From positions 1 to 63,322 of the forward strand of contig REDS01000033.1 in NCBI GenBank assembly GCA_007693395.1: 63,322 bases of DNA, in the 5' to 3' direction. The notes beneath the pieces were generated by a model. It was not told the origin of the DNA. It worked only from the letters and a program-made list of their open reading frames with translations, and ran no database searches. This document shows, one piece after another, positions 55,641-63,322 of this stretch; the stretch's first letter is position 1; each line of letters starts with the position of its first letter. A program made the position numbers and the translations under genes. The stretch is from Balneolaceae bacterium. GTDB lineage: Bacteria; Bacteroidota; Rhodothermia; Balneolales; Balneolaceae.

Positions 55641-56468
55641 ATGGAGAGACAAACACTGATCTTCACAAAAATGCAGGGTGCCGGAAACGATTTTATTCTG
55701 TTTGATAACCGCGGGGTAAAAATGACCGATCAGGAACTTTCTAACCTTGCCCCATCCCTTTGCAACAGAAGATTCGGGATAGGTTCAGACGGGGTTATTG
55801 CGCTGCAGTTTGACGAAACAAAAGAGGCCGACCTTGTTATGCTCTATAAAAACCCTGATGGAAGTGATGCGGGAATGTGCGGAAATGGAGCCCGGTGCTT
55901 TGCCGCTTTTGCTGCAACTCTTGGATCACCCAAAAAATTTACGTTTCGGGTTCACGACAAGGTGTACCGCGCCTCAGTTAAGAAAAAGTCTGTAGTGATT
56001 TACTTTCCGCTCGAGACGAATGTATTGGAACAGTCTGTGGCAAATGAAGCTATTTTAAATATCTATACCAATACAGAACACATTGTTTGCCCCACACAAA
56101 CCCACAAACTCGATGATGAACAAGATCTGGTTCAACGTGGCAGGTTTTTGAGAAATCATCCGAAGTTTAACCCAAAAGGCACCAATGTAAATTTTGTAGC
56201 AGGATTGGATAAAACAAGCCTCTGTTTACAAACCTACGAACGGGGTGTGGAAGATTTAACCCTTGCATGCGGAACCGGTGCAATTGCCTCGGCGCTGGGC
56301 TGGCATCATCTTCAGCAGGCACCATCCGGAAAGTTTCTATACAAAATTAAGGTTAAGGGAGGCACTCTAAGTGTTCATTTTTCGTTTGATGAAGTGAATA
56401 AAACGTACAATAACATAAAACTGGAAGGCCCTGCCGATTTTGTTTATGAAGGGCAATACTATCTCTGA
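55641..56468 (+). CDS. dapF: Diaminopimelate epimerase
   Basis: 275 residues. It interconverts LL- and meso-diaminopimelate for lysine and peptidoglycan. The two catalytic cysteines are present: Cys80 in DAGMCGNGARC and Cys209 in LTLACGTGA. The N-terminal KMQGAGNDFIL motif is canonical. It starts 2 bp after holB, and its end overlaps the T9SS plug gene by 23 bp. Confidence 0.97.
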   Translation: MERQTLIFTKMQGAGNDFILFDNRGVKMTDQELSNLAPSLCNRRFGIGSDGVIALQFDETKEADLVMLYKNPDGSDAGMCGNGARCFAAFAATLGSPKKFTFRVHDKVYRASVKKKSVVIYFPLETNVLEQSVANEAILNIYTNTEHIVCPTQTHKLDDEQDLVQRGRFLRNHPKFNPKGTNVNFVAGLDKTSLCLQTYERGVEDLTLACGTGAIASALGWHHLQQAPSGKFLYKIKVKGGTLSVHFSFDEVNKTYNNIKLEGPADFVYEGQYYL

Positions 56469-57774
56469 TCCGTTGTTCCAAAAAAAAGCTCTCTTCTTAT
56501 CTCAGATTGCCGTTTTTCTGATCCTGAACGCCTGTACTCTGTTCGAGACAACCGGAAGTTACACAGAGCCATTGCCACAGGTTCAGGGTATAGAAAATCT
56601 GTTTAATGTTCCAGGGCAGATTGTTACAGACAGTCAAATACACTCCATCCAGTTTCACAGGGGCGGTAATTCATCCAATGCACCCATCATCGAGCTGAAC
56701 AGCAACCAGAGGCTTAACCTGCTCTTTGAGGTGCTTCAGTTTGAATCACGCCAGTTCAGTGTACATATCAGCCATCACAATCCAGACTGGAGCCGGTCAT
56801 CAATCGGCAGAGAGTCGTATATCGATGGGCTATTTACCGTTTATATGGATGCCGGAAGAGTATCATCTGTAAGGCAGCCACAGTACAGGCAATACGGGTT
56901 TGAATTTCCAAACGATGATCTTCGCATCCTCAAAAGCGGCAACTATATGCTCAGTGTTGAAGATGCTGATACAGGATACCTGGTAATGGCACTCCCCTTT
57001 TTCGTGACGGAAAACCAGGGAAGTATTACCTCTTCCGTTGAGCAGCTTATTACACCGAGGCAAAACCTCAGATCAACACACAGGCCGGTGAGCCGATACC
57101 GTTTACCGGATTTTGTGGATCAGCCTCAGTTTGACCTTGAATTTTATTTTGTTCAAAATCGCTTTTGGGGACGCTCGGAGAAAGCATCTGAACTTGATTT
57201 TTCCAGCCCGGAAGAGGTTCATTATGAAATGGACAGGAACAGTCCGTTCATTGGTGATTATGAATTTCTTGAACTTAACCTGAGCGATCTCACACAACGA
57301 AACCCTCAGGTATTGGAGTTTATCCCGGCTGAAGTTCCTCCAAAAGTTATTCTATTTGATGATGTAAGCGGCTTTTCTGCATCGGGACGCTTAACAGGTG
57401 CCGGAAATTTTGGCCGGCCTGTTATGAGCCTCAATGCCCAATATGCTAATGCACAGTTTACATTTGATGCGAATTTGAACCCGGATGAAGATTTGGAGAT
57501 CTATCTCACCGGCGATTTTAATAATTGGGCAATTCAGTCTGCCAATCGACTCATTTATAACGAAGAGTCAGATCGATGGCATACAAGTAAAATTCTCAAA
57601 GAGGGCATGTACCGGTACAAATACGTAGTGATGGAAAACAGTCGTGTTGACGATCTCTTTTTTGATGATCTCTTTACCAATACCCGGCAGGAGTATCATA
57701 CGTTTGTTTATATGCGCGATTCCCGCGAATTTTACTACAGGCTGCTTCAGTTTAACCACTTTTTTTCGAATTGA
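56446..57774 (+). CDS. T9SS plug-domain lipoprotein (DUF5103 family)
   Basis: 442 residues from ATG 56446. N-terminal lipoprotein signal with NAC lipobox (Cys30). It shows the family features RNQRLNLLFEV-like core, ISHHNPDWSRSS and, later, a carbohydrate-binding-like YLTGDFNNWAIQ strand followed by MYRYKYVV. Known members are proposed to plug the T9SS translocon, and the window also encodes a T9SS sorting domain (2807-6847). It overlaps dapF by 23 bp and is followed 7 bp later by the serine-hydrolase-like gene. Confidence 0.85.
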   Translation: MKGNTISDPLFQKKALFLSQIAVFLILNACTLFETTGSYTEPLPQVQGIENLFNVPGQIVTDSQIHSIQFHRGGNSSNAPIIELNSNQRLNLLFEVLQFESRQFSVHISHHNPDWSRSSIGRESYIDGLFTVYMDAGRVSSVRQPQYRQYGFEFPNDDLRILKSGNYMLSVEDADTGYLVMALPFFVTENQGSITSSVEQLITPRQNLRSTHRPVSRYRLPDFVDQPQFDLEFYFVQNRFWGRSEKASELDFSSPEEVHYEMDRNSPFIGDYEFLELNLSDLTQRNPQVLEFIPAEVPPKVILFDDVSGFSASGRLTGAGNFGRPVMSLNAQYANAQFTFDANLNPDEDLEIYLTGDFNNWAIQSANRLIYNEESDRWHTSKILKEGMYRYKYVVMENSRVDDLFFDDLFTNTRQEYHTFVYMRDSREFYYRLLQFNHFFSN

Positions 57775-57781
57775 TATTTTT

Positions 57782-58975
57782 ATGAGAGCACTAAAGTTTT
57801 TTGCCGTTTTTATCATCACCGCTGTAGTTGTACTTGGTTTTGTGCTTGGGTGGAACTGGAAATCGTTCTCCGTATTTCTGGAAAACCGCGAGGCTTTGTC
57901 AGAAGGCAATGAATGGATCGTAAAAACAAGTTCGCTGCGAGGTCTTTCTGAATTTATGGGTGAAAATCCAACTTACACTTCCGTTGTGAGCGTGGTTGTT
58001 AATCATCCCGACTCTTCCATTCACTTCAATCCGGATCAACAAAGAGTGATGGGAACTACGGCCAATATCTTCATTCTTGCTGCTTATGCCTATTTGTTCA
58101 GCAGCGAAGAGTTCTCTCCCGATACTGTTATAATCTGGAATGATGTTACCCGCTATCAGCTCCCGGATGTGGATGCATCCATACATCGCGGCAGTTACAG
58201 AACAGGTACAGACCGCGGATGGATTGCTGACGGTAATATATCGCTGCATAATGCCCTGCTTCTGCTTGCAGAAACAAATGACCTCGCCCTGGCCGATTAT
58301 CTCTGGTGGCAGGTTGACCCTTCTATCTGGGATTTGTTGAGTGATGAACTTGCGCTTGAATCAACAGAAATGCCGCTGCCATACTCTGGATTGTATCTCA
58401 GTATATCACCCGAATTTCAGGAAGCTTCCGTACCGGAAATCATCGAAAAGTGGAAAGCAGCATATCATTCAGAGTGGAGAGAACACGTAATGGAGCAGTC
58501 CCGGTTGTTTGCAGAGGATTCTGCAAAGAGAGATGCTATTTTACAATTCATGAACCGAAATCGCTTGGGAAATACATTTCAGGAGGAGCGGGATGGGATG
58601 ATTCTCTTTCCAAAAACCACAGCGGCTGAAATTACGAATATCTTATATCGGTTAATAAACCGGGAATTGGTCAATGAAACCGTGAGTGAAACGTTGTTAA
58701 ACTATATGCGATGGCCAATGGAGCGGCAAGCAGGTATAGACAGAGACTTTCTGGATTATGGTGCCATTTACGACAATCGAATGGGTTTAATGAACGGCAT
58801 CGATTTTGGCACGTCTGCCTATACAGGCCACACTACTGTACAGGCACTGTTTCTCGACCGGCTTCCGATCGGATTTTGGTTTCACGCATCGGGCGGGCAC
58901 ATGCATCAGGATTTTATGCAGCGCCTAATTTACGATCCTGCAATGATTGCACAGATGAAGCGTGTTATTCCGTAG
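57782..58975 (+). CDS. Beta-lactamase-fold membrane protein, catalytic motifs not evident
   Basis: 397 residues from the ATG at 57782; an open frame further up lies within the previous gene. N-terminal membrane anchor (FFAVFIITAVVVLGFVLGW), then a class A beta-lactamase-like fold: VVNHPDSSIHFNPDQQ, an SxxK-position helix reading TTANIFILAA (so TxxN instead of SxxK), an SDN-position reading ETND, and a final YTGHT and GFWFHASGGH. The catalytic Ser and Lys look lost, so it is probably not a classical enzyme. It could bind peptidoglycan, or have an undetected active site. Its neighbour is a T9SS lipoprotein. Confidence 0.62.
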   Translation: MRALKFFAVFIITAVVVLGFVLGWNWKSFSVFLENREALSEGNEWIVKTSSLRGLSEFMGENPTYTSVVSVVVNHPDSSIHFNPDQQRVMGTTANIFILAAYAYLFSSEEFSPDTVIIWNDVTRYQLPDVDASIHRGSYRTGTDRGWIADGNISLHNALLLLAETNDLALADYLWWQVDPSIWDLLSDELALESTEMPLPYSGLYLSISPEFQEASVPEIIEKWKAAYHSEWREHVMEQSRLFAEDSAKRDAILQFMNRNRLGNTFQEERDGMILFPKTTAAEITNILYRLINRELVNETVSETLLNYMRWPMERQAGIDRDFLDYGAIYDNRMGLMNGIDFGTSAYTGHTTVQALFLDRLPIGFWFHASGGHMHQDFMQRLIYDPAMIAQMKRVIP

Positions 58976-59058
58976 TAACCAAGCTTTATTCATTACATAT
59001 TTACTTTAACATCAGATATTGTCCAACTATATTTAGCTAAATCATAGCCGCAATCAAC

Positions 59059-59562
59059 ATGAACAAATATTACTTCATTTTCCTGATCTGGCTTTTGCCA
59101 ATCTATTTTTTAGGGCAGTTCAGCTATCAGCTGTTAACATTTAAGGGAATTCAGTCTACTTATAATAATGGCGACAGTTACATAGCTTCTGTAACTGATT
59201 TTGATGTGAAGCAGATTGCTGCTCAAACCAATGGCTATGTGGTTATAAACTTTACCACATCAAGTGGTGAGACTGTTGAGGAACGGCTTGCTTTGCCGGT
59301 TCAGTTTGCTCAGGTAATTATGAATTCTGAGTTAATACCTGTTCGCTATTCAGAATCATCCTTCAGCCCCATTGTGATGATGCCCATTTACGATCTGCAG
59401 CAAAACGTGGTGAAGGTAAATCTTGCTGTCACCCTTTTTGGTTCAATAGCAACCCTTCTGGTTGGTTTTTTTGCATCACGATATGCGCTTCGGAAAATAA
59501 GAGAGGGGGATGATGATATCGAGATAGAAATGATGGATGACGTTGCTCCTGCTGTTGGCTGA
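59059..59562 (+). CDS. Small membrane protein, unknown function
   Basis: 167 residues with two membrane helices (about 5-25 and 118-140) and a periplasmic beta-rich loop between (residues ~30-115), then a short basic and acidic tail (RKIREGDDDIEIEMMDD). I recognise no named family. It lies 83 bp after the beta-lactamase-like gene on the same strand and ends 5 bp before the convergent SDR gene. Confidence 0.7.
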   Translation: MNKYYFIFLIWLLPIYFLGQFSYQLLTFKGIQSTYNNGDSYIASVTDFDVKQIAAQTNGYVVINFTTSSGETVEERLALPVQFAQVIMNSELIPVRYSESSFSPIVMMPIYDLQQNVVKVNLAVTLFGSIATLLVGFFASRYALRKIREGDDDIEIEMMDDVAPAVG

Positions 59563-59567
59563 GCAGC

Positions 59568-60299
59568 TCAAATCATGTACGATCCGCCATTGATATGAAA
59601 TGTGGAACCGCTCATATGATTCACATTTCCGCCTGCTAAGAATAGACAGAGCCTTGCAATTTCATCAGGCTGCGTCATTTTATCGAAAGCGGAATCTTTT
59701 GTGAGATGCGATTCTCCATACACCGAAATGGATTCTTTAGCCATATCCGTTTCCACGAAACCTGGAGCAATAGAGTATGCAACAATCCCCATCCGGCTGA
59801 AGTCCCGCGCTATACTTTTGGTGAAAGCAACCATTGCCCCTTTGGAAGCAGCATATGCAGCGTACTCTTGTGTATCTCCCCTGTATGCTGCTCTTGATGC
59901 AATATTGATGATAATGCCTTCGCTCCCATTTTCTACGTGCTTATTGATGAACCATTTTGTGATAAGCGATGATGACTTGAGATTCACCATCATTGTTTTA
60001 TCCCACACTTCAAGCCAGTGATTGTCATCAGAAGCAAAATCAGCATCGCGGAAGATTCCTGCATTATTGATAAGCACATCAGGGCTATCTTCATCAATAA
60101 CCGGTTTTATGGAGGAAATCAAATCACGTTCCACAGATTGATCCACTTTTAAGCCTTCAAATTTCGGTGAGGAGTTTGAATCTTCAGAGAAAATACCTTT
60201 TGACGATGTGCCGGTTACCCGAAAGTTATTCTGAAGTAATAGCTGTGCAATTTCAAACCCTATGCCCCGTGAAGCACCGGTAATAAGAACATGTTTCAT
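59568..60299 (-). CDS. Short-chain dehydrogenase/reductase
   Basis: 243 residues, classical SDR. Cofactor motif GASRGIGFE, NNAG in DVLINNAGIF, catalytic Ser in NIASRAAYR and YxxxK as YAASKGAM, then PGFVETDM. It oxidises or reduces an alcohol/ketone with NAD(P)H; the resemblance is to 3-ketoacyl-ACP reductases (FabG), but the substrate cannot be set. It is downstream of DUF2480 by 52 bp and convergent with the small membrane protein, 5 bp between stops. Confidence 0.9.
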   Translation of the reverse strand: MKHVLITGASRGIGFEIAQLLLQNNFRVTGTSSKGIFSEDSNSSPKFEGLKVDQSVERDLISSIKPVIDEDSPDVLINNAGIFRDADFASDDNHWLEVWDKTMMVNLKSSSLITKWFINKHVENGSEGIIINIASRAAYRGDTQEYAAYAASKGAMVAFTKSIARDFSRMGIVAYSIAPGFVETDMAKESISVYGESHLTKDSAFDKMTQPDEIARLCLFLAGGNVNHMSGSTFHINGGSYMI

Positions 60300-60351
60300 G
60301 ATGTGTAGTTGCCTTACCTGTTTTATTTACAGCAAAGATAACACCTGAGGC

Positions 60352-60855
60352 TTACTTTTTCCTGTAAACAGGTACGTTCGAACACGCTTCACCATACATG
60401 AGCTTTTTTACATGCGGAAGGAGCTTTTTGGTAGCGTACATATATACATCGGCAGGAACCTCAATTTTACTGCACCCTTTCAGCAGTACAAACCGTCCTT
60501 CAAATTCAGACCAGTCTTTCTCATCAAGCTTAAGTTTGAAAATTTGTGTAAGTGCCTGATCGCGGTTCCCGAAAAGCACATCCCTTACACATTGCTCTGC
60601 ATGTTGCACAACAAGCATATACGCCCACTTGGGAATAATCGCATCCGTAGAACAGTAGACAGCGAGGTATTGTCCGCTATACTGACCCCAGTTATGCTTT
60701 TCCATCTCATCGCGAAACTCCGCTTCTTTCAGGATAAGCCCATGAAAAAGAAAATCTTTCAGATCGAGCTCTGCTACCCTTACATCTTGTGCAAACTTCT
60801 CGAGATCAATTGTTTCGAGTTTTGATAGCTTAACTTTGTTTACAATTTCGGCCAT
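60352..60855 (-). CDS. DUF2480 family protein
   Basis: 167 residues. It matches the DUF2480 family of Bacteroidota and relatives, with EIVNKVKLSKLETIDLE at the N-terminus, AVYCSTDAIIPKWAYML and FVLLKGCSKIEVPADVY. It has no known activity. Family members are commonly encoded beside suf genes, as here (88 bp after the IscA/SufA-type gene). The cysteines (Cys in STDAI strand, KGCSK, GEACS) are possible metal or cluster ligands; this is inference. Confidence 0.9.
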   Translation of the reverse strand: MAEIVNKVKLSKLETIDLEKFAQDVRVAELDLKDFLFHGLILKEAEFRDEMEKHNWGQYSGQYLAVYCSTDAIIPKWAYMLVVQHAEQCVRDVLFGNRDQALTQIFKLKLDEKDWSEFEGRFVLLKGCSKIEVPADVYMYATKKLLPHVKKLMYGEACSNVPVYRKK

Positions 60856-60859
60856 GGTG

Positions 60860-60945
60860 AGTGAGTCTTGAATTCAGAGTCTTGGGCGCTGAGTCTTGAG
60901 TCTTAATTTCGATACTAAATACTCAGCACTCAAGATTATCACATT
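60860..60945. repeat. Short repeats of GAGTCTTG with inverted copy between sufA-type and DUF2480 genes
   Basis: GAGTCTTG occurs near 60863 and again in CAGAGTCTTGGGCGCTGAG and GAGTCTTGAGTCTTAA (60875-60905). An inverted copy ACTCAGCACTCAAGA lies at 60920-60934. Heptad-like ACTCAAGACTCAG repeats of this sort are seen in intergenic regions of several Bacteroidota-group and cyanobacterial genomes. The inverted arms could fold as a hairpin in the transcript. Confidence 0.6.
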
Positions 60946-61279
60946 ATAACGAAAACGATTCGCCACAGGAGCAGCTGCGGGTGGCATTTGGGTTGTTGAA
61001 ATGAAAACCTTTTCCGGTCAGTCCATCTGTGTAATCGAGCATTGTTCCGGCCAGATAGAGAAAACTCCTCATATCCACAACAATTTTGACCCCGTGATCT
61101 TCGAAATGTTTATCGTGCTCATCAACCTCATCGTCGGAATCAAAATCGAGATTGTAGGTAAGCCCTGAACACCCTCCGCTAACTACTGCTACACGAATGG
61201 GGCGATCGTCAGGAATGTTTTGCTCCGACCTGATCTCAAGTATTCGTTGGGCTGCATTTTCACTGATTGCTAATGACAT
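60944..61279 (-). CDS. sufA: IscA/SufA-type Fe-S cluster carrier
   Basis: 111 residues. The HesB/IscA fold with Cys in GGCSGLTYNL and CxC in RSCSCGESF, the three cluster-ligating cysteines. It carries assembled Fe-S clusters to target proteins in the cytoplasm. 28 bp after nfu in the suf operon. Confidence 0.93.
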   Translation of the reverse strand: MSLAISENAAQRILEIRSEQNIPDDRPIRVAVVSGGCSGLTYNLDFDSDDEVDEHDKHFEDHGVKIVVDMRSFLYLAGTMLDYTDGLTGKGFHFNNPNATRSCSCGESFSL

Positions 61280-61307
61280 CTTACTACTCCTCAGTCAATT
61301 CAAATTT

Positions 61308-61859
61308 CTAAACAGATATCACCTGAATTTCAGGATCAATTCGTTTTACCATACTTTCGATAGCATAAAGTGTACCGGTGGATGCTGTAGGACATGTACC
61401 GCATGCCCCCTGATAGTGTACCTTAAGGCGATTGCCGTCGAGGCCAATAATTTTTAAACCACCACCATCAGCAAGAAGATAAGGCCTTACCTGCTCATCA
61501 AGCATTTGATTGATTTGAATCAGGCGCGGATCATCAGTTTCCTGCACCTCTTTTGAAGCGTGCACTTCTGTATCTTCTTCAATATCAAGCTGTGGCTTTG
61601 CTTCTCTTATTGGTGGCGCAAGTTTTCTCAACAACTCCGACCAAACTGCATTACCATCCTGGGTAACCGTGATATACTTATCCACATAGTAAACATTAAT
61701 CACATTTTTGATACTGAAAAGTGCTTTTGCAAGTTCGTCATGCAATGCTTCACCACTGTTTTCAAATGATCTGGTAACACCGTTTGTCAATGGCTCAGCA
61801 AGTACAAACCTCATCGCATCGGGGTTTGGAGTGCGTTCTATTTCTTTAATTTTTGGCAT
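61308..61859 (-). CDS. nfu: Nfu-type Fe-S scaffold protein
   Basis: 183 residues. N-terminal Nfu_N domain (1-90, TPNPDAMRFVL and VYYVDKYITVTQD) and C-terminal NifU domain with the CxxC of GACGTCPTA (about residue 155-160). It holds and passes on [4Fe-4S] clusters. 28 bp before the IscA-type gene and 38 bp after sufS. Confidence 0.94.
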   Translation of the reverse strand: MPKIKEIERTPNPDAMRFVLAEPLTNGVTRSFENSGEALHDELAKALFSIKNVINVYYVDKYITVTQDGNAVWSELLRKLAPPIREAKPQLDIEEDTEVHASKEVQETDDPRLIQINQMLDEQVRPYLLADGGGLKIIGLDGNRLKVHYQGACGTCPTASTGTLYAIESMVKRIDPEIQVISV

Positions 61860-61897
61860 AATAAAGTGGGTTCAGTTTTATTCTCTTTTTTGATTTT

Positions 61898-63142
61898 CTA
61901 TTCAAAAAACGTTTTGGCATAGCGAATGCCGTCTGTTAATCGGTCAACATCATCATGATTATTGTAAAACGCGAGTGATGCCCTTGCTGTTGCAGGGATA
62001 TTGAACCTCCGCATAATTGGTTGCGCACAGTGGTGGCCTGTTCGCACGGCTATTCCCTGTTTATCGAGAATAGTGCCAACATCAGATGCATGAATGTGAT
62101 CAAAAACGAAAGATACCACAGAGGCTCTGTTTTCGGCTTCGCCAATAAATCGTAATCCGTCAATCTTTCGTAACTCATTAACTGCATATTCTACAAGTTG
62201 TGCTTCGCGCTCTTCAATGGCATCCATTCCAATTTCCGAAAGATAATCCACAGCCTCGCTTAAACCGATTGACGAAGCTATTGGCGGAGTACCCGCTTCA
62301 AACCTGAATGGCACCACATTATAGGTAGTCTCTTCAAAGGTTACTTTGTCAATCATATCGCCTCCACCACGATAAGGCGGCATACCTTCAAGCAGATGTT
62401 TCTTACCGTAAAGAATGCCAAAACCGGTTGGGCCGCACATTTTATGGGAAGAAAACACATAAAAATCGGTATCCATCTGCTGTATGTCGATCTTTTGATG
62501 CGGTATGGATTGTGCGCCATCAATCAGAGTTACAGCTCCCGCTTCATGGGCCAAATCAACAATCTCTTTCACCGGGTTTACGGTACCCAGAGCGTTGGAT
62601 ATATGAATCACGGAAACCATTTTGGTTTTTGGACTCAGCAGCTTCTTGTATGCTTCCATGTCCAGCTCACCTGAGTCTGTAACCGGGATCACTTTTATCA
62701 CTGCCCCGGTTTTTTGAGCTACCATTTGCCAGGGAACAATATTGGCATGGTGTTCCATTTCGGAAAGGATAACCTCATCTCCCTCCAAAAAATTTTGCAA
62801 GCCGTAAGAATTAGCTACAAGATTAATAGCATCGGTGGTACCGGTGGTGTAGATGATTTCATGCTCATCAGCCGCATTTATAAAATGCTGAATTTTCTTT
62901 CTTGCCGCTTCGTAAGCGTCCGTGGCTTTTTGGCTGAGAGTATGAATACCACGATGCACATTAGAATGCTCACCAGTGTGATACCTGTGTATCCTTTCTG
63001 CAACCCGTTGCGGCATCTGGCTGGATGCAGCATTATCGAGATAGACAAGCGGATGCCCGTTTACATTCTGATTTAAAACAGGAAAATCTTTCCTGATTTT
63101 ATCAAAATCTATTGCCGATATGTTTAATGCTGACTGTTCCAT
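61898..63142 (-). CDS. sufS: Cysteine desulfurase SufS
   Basis: 414 residues. PLP enzyme releasing sulfur from cysteine for Fe-S assembly. PLP-lysine in FSSHKMCGPTG, cofactor motif YLDNAASSQMP near the N-terminus and active Cys in RTGHHCAQPIM. It is one cistron of a suf operon, 61 bp after the preceding gene. Confidence 0.96.
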   Translation of the reverse strand: MEQSALNISAIDFDKIRKDFPVLNQNVNGHPLVYLDNAASSQMPQRVAERIHRYHTGEHSNVHRGIHTLSQKATDAYEAARKKIQHFINAADEHEIIYTTGTTDAINLVANSYGLQNFLEGDEVILSEMEHHANIVPWQMVAQKTGAVIKVIPVTDSGELDMEAYKKLLSPKTKMVSVIHISNALGTVNPVKEIVDLAHEAGAVTLIDGAQSIPHQKIDIQQMDTDFYVFSSHKMCGPTGFGILYGKKHLLEGMPPYRGGGDMIDKVTFEETTYNVVPFRFEAGTPPIASSIGLSEAVDYLSEIGMDAIEEREAQLVEYAVNELRKIDGLRFIGEAENRASVVSFVFDHIHASDVGTILDKQGIAVRTGHHCAQPIMRRFNIPATARASLAFYNNHDDVDRLTDGIRYAKTFFE

Positions 63143-63203
63143 GAGTTAAAAACGAGCCGGCCGGTATTTCCCGGCAGACTCTTACTTTTTCAATAAAGAA
63201 TAA

Positions 63204-63322
63204 TTACGCGTTTACCTTCGATTCGGTATTGGCTTTTGTATATCGGTACACCTCTTCAATAAGAAGTTTGTGAACCGAATCAACTTTCACATTTTCAATG
63301 GTTTCGAGAGCAAAAGCATAGG
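63204..63322 (-). CDS. sufD: SufD C-terminal end, truncated by window edge
   Basis: Only the last 38 codons and the stop (TAA at 63204-63206) are inside the window. They read YAFALETIENVKVDSV then HKLLIEEVYRY, fitting the helical C-terminus of SufD/SufB-type scaffold proteins. The assignment rests on this short stretch plus the gene order immediately upstream of sufS, so it is moderate. Confidence 0.65.
   Translation of the reverse strand, partial: YAFALETIENVKVDSVHKLLIEEVYRYTKANTESKVNA

Overview
The window looks like chromosome from a member of the Balneolota/Rhodothermota branch of the Bacteroidota-Chlorobiota group. The pointers are a C-terminal sorting domain of the PNYPNPFNPST type (type IX secretion, T9SS), a T9SS plug-domain lipoprotein, DUF2480, a class II DAHP synthase, ECF sigma factors of the kinase-associated type, and Ser/Thr kinases with kinesin-light-chain-like TPR tails. 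Base composition is moderate to slightly AT-rich, and most starts lack a strong Shine-Dalgarno sequence. This assignment is inference from family content.

Region 1 (1-29,050) is the accessory and most unusual part. Two plus-strand membrane kinases with TPR tails (1-1613, 5' truncated by the window; 25,840-28,407) flank a minus-strand block. Reading from 25,556 downwards, that block encodes an outer-membrane beta-barrel protein, a giant secreted protein of about 4050 residues, an FN3-repeat protein, a secreted TPR protein, an ECF sigma factor, a T9SS-exported Ig-repeat adhesin and a small lipoprotein. The first four genes are 10-26 bp apart and look like one operon. It diverges from the second kinase across a 283-bp region with operator-like dyads. 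A conserved, partly structured sequence of about 165 bp lies 3' of both kinases.

Region 2 (29,051-39,185) is housekeeping and stress: macrodomain protein, S1/P1 nuclease, CbpA-like co-chaperone, HtrA/DegQ protease, small heat-shock protein, class II DAHP synthase and UvrA.

Region 3 (39,186-46,112) runs on the plus strand: an unrecognised secreted 184-residue protein, a structured intergenic segment, secD, secF, a STAS protein, a hairpin with T-run directly before purA, then a RuBisCO-like protein and a cupin. The gene before secDF has the layout of a Sec-monitoring arrest peptide, which is a hypothesis only.

Region 4 (46,200-53,467) holds tRNA-Gly(GCC), a secreted beta-propeller glycosidase-like protein, a Y-family polymerase, folD, and a ptsN-dacB-NtrC-type regulator operon.

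Region 5 (53,767-59,562) is a plus-strand set: ccmB, a DNA polymerase III delta'-like gene, dapF, the T9SS plug-domain lipoprotein, a beta-lactamase-fold protein without an evident SxxK motif, and a small membrane protein.

Region 6 (59,568-63,322, minus) is the end of a suf Fe-S assembly operon (sufD partial, sufS, nfu, IscA/SufA-type) followed by DUF2480 and SDR genes. No rRNA, CRISPR array, insertion sequence or prophage was seen.
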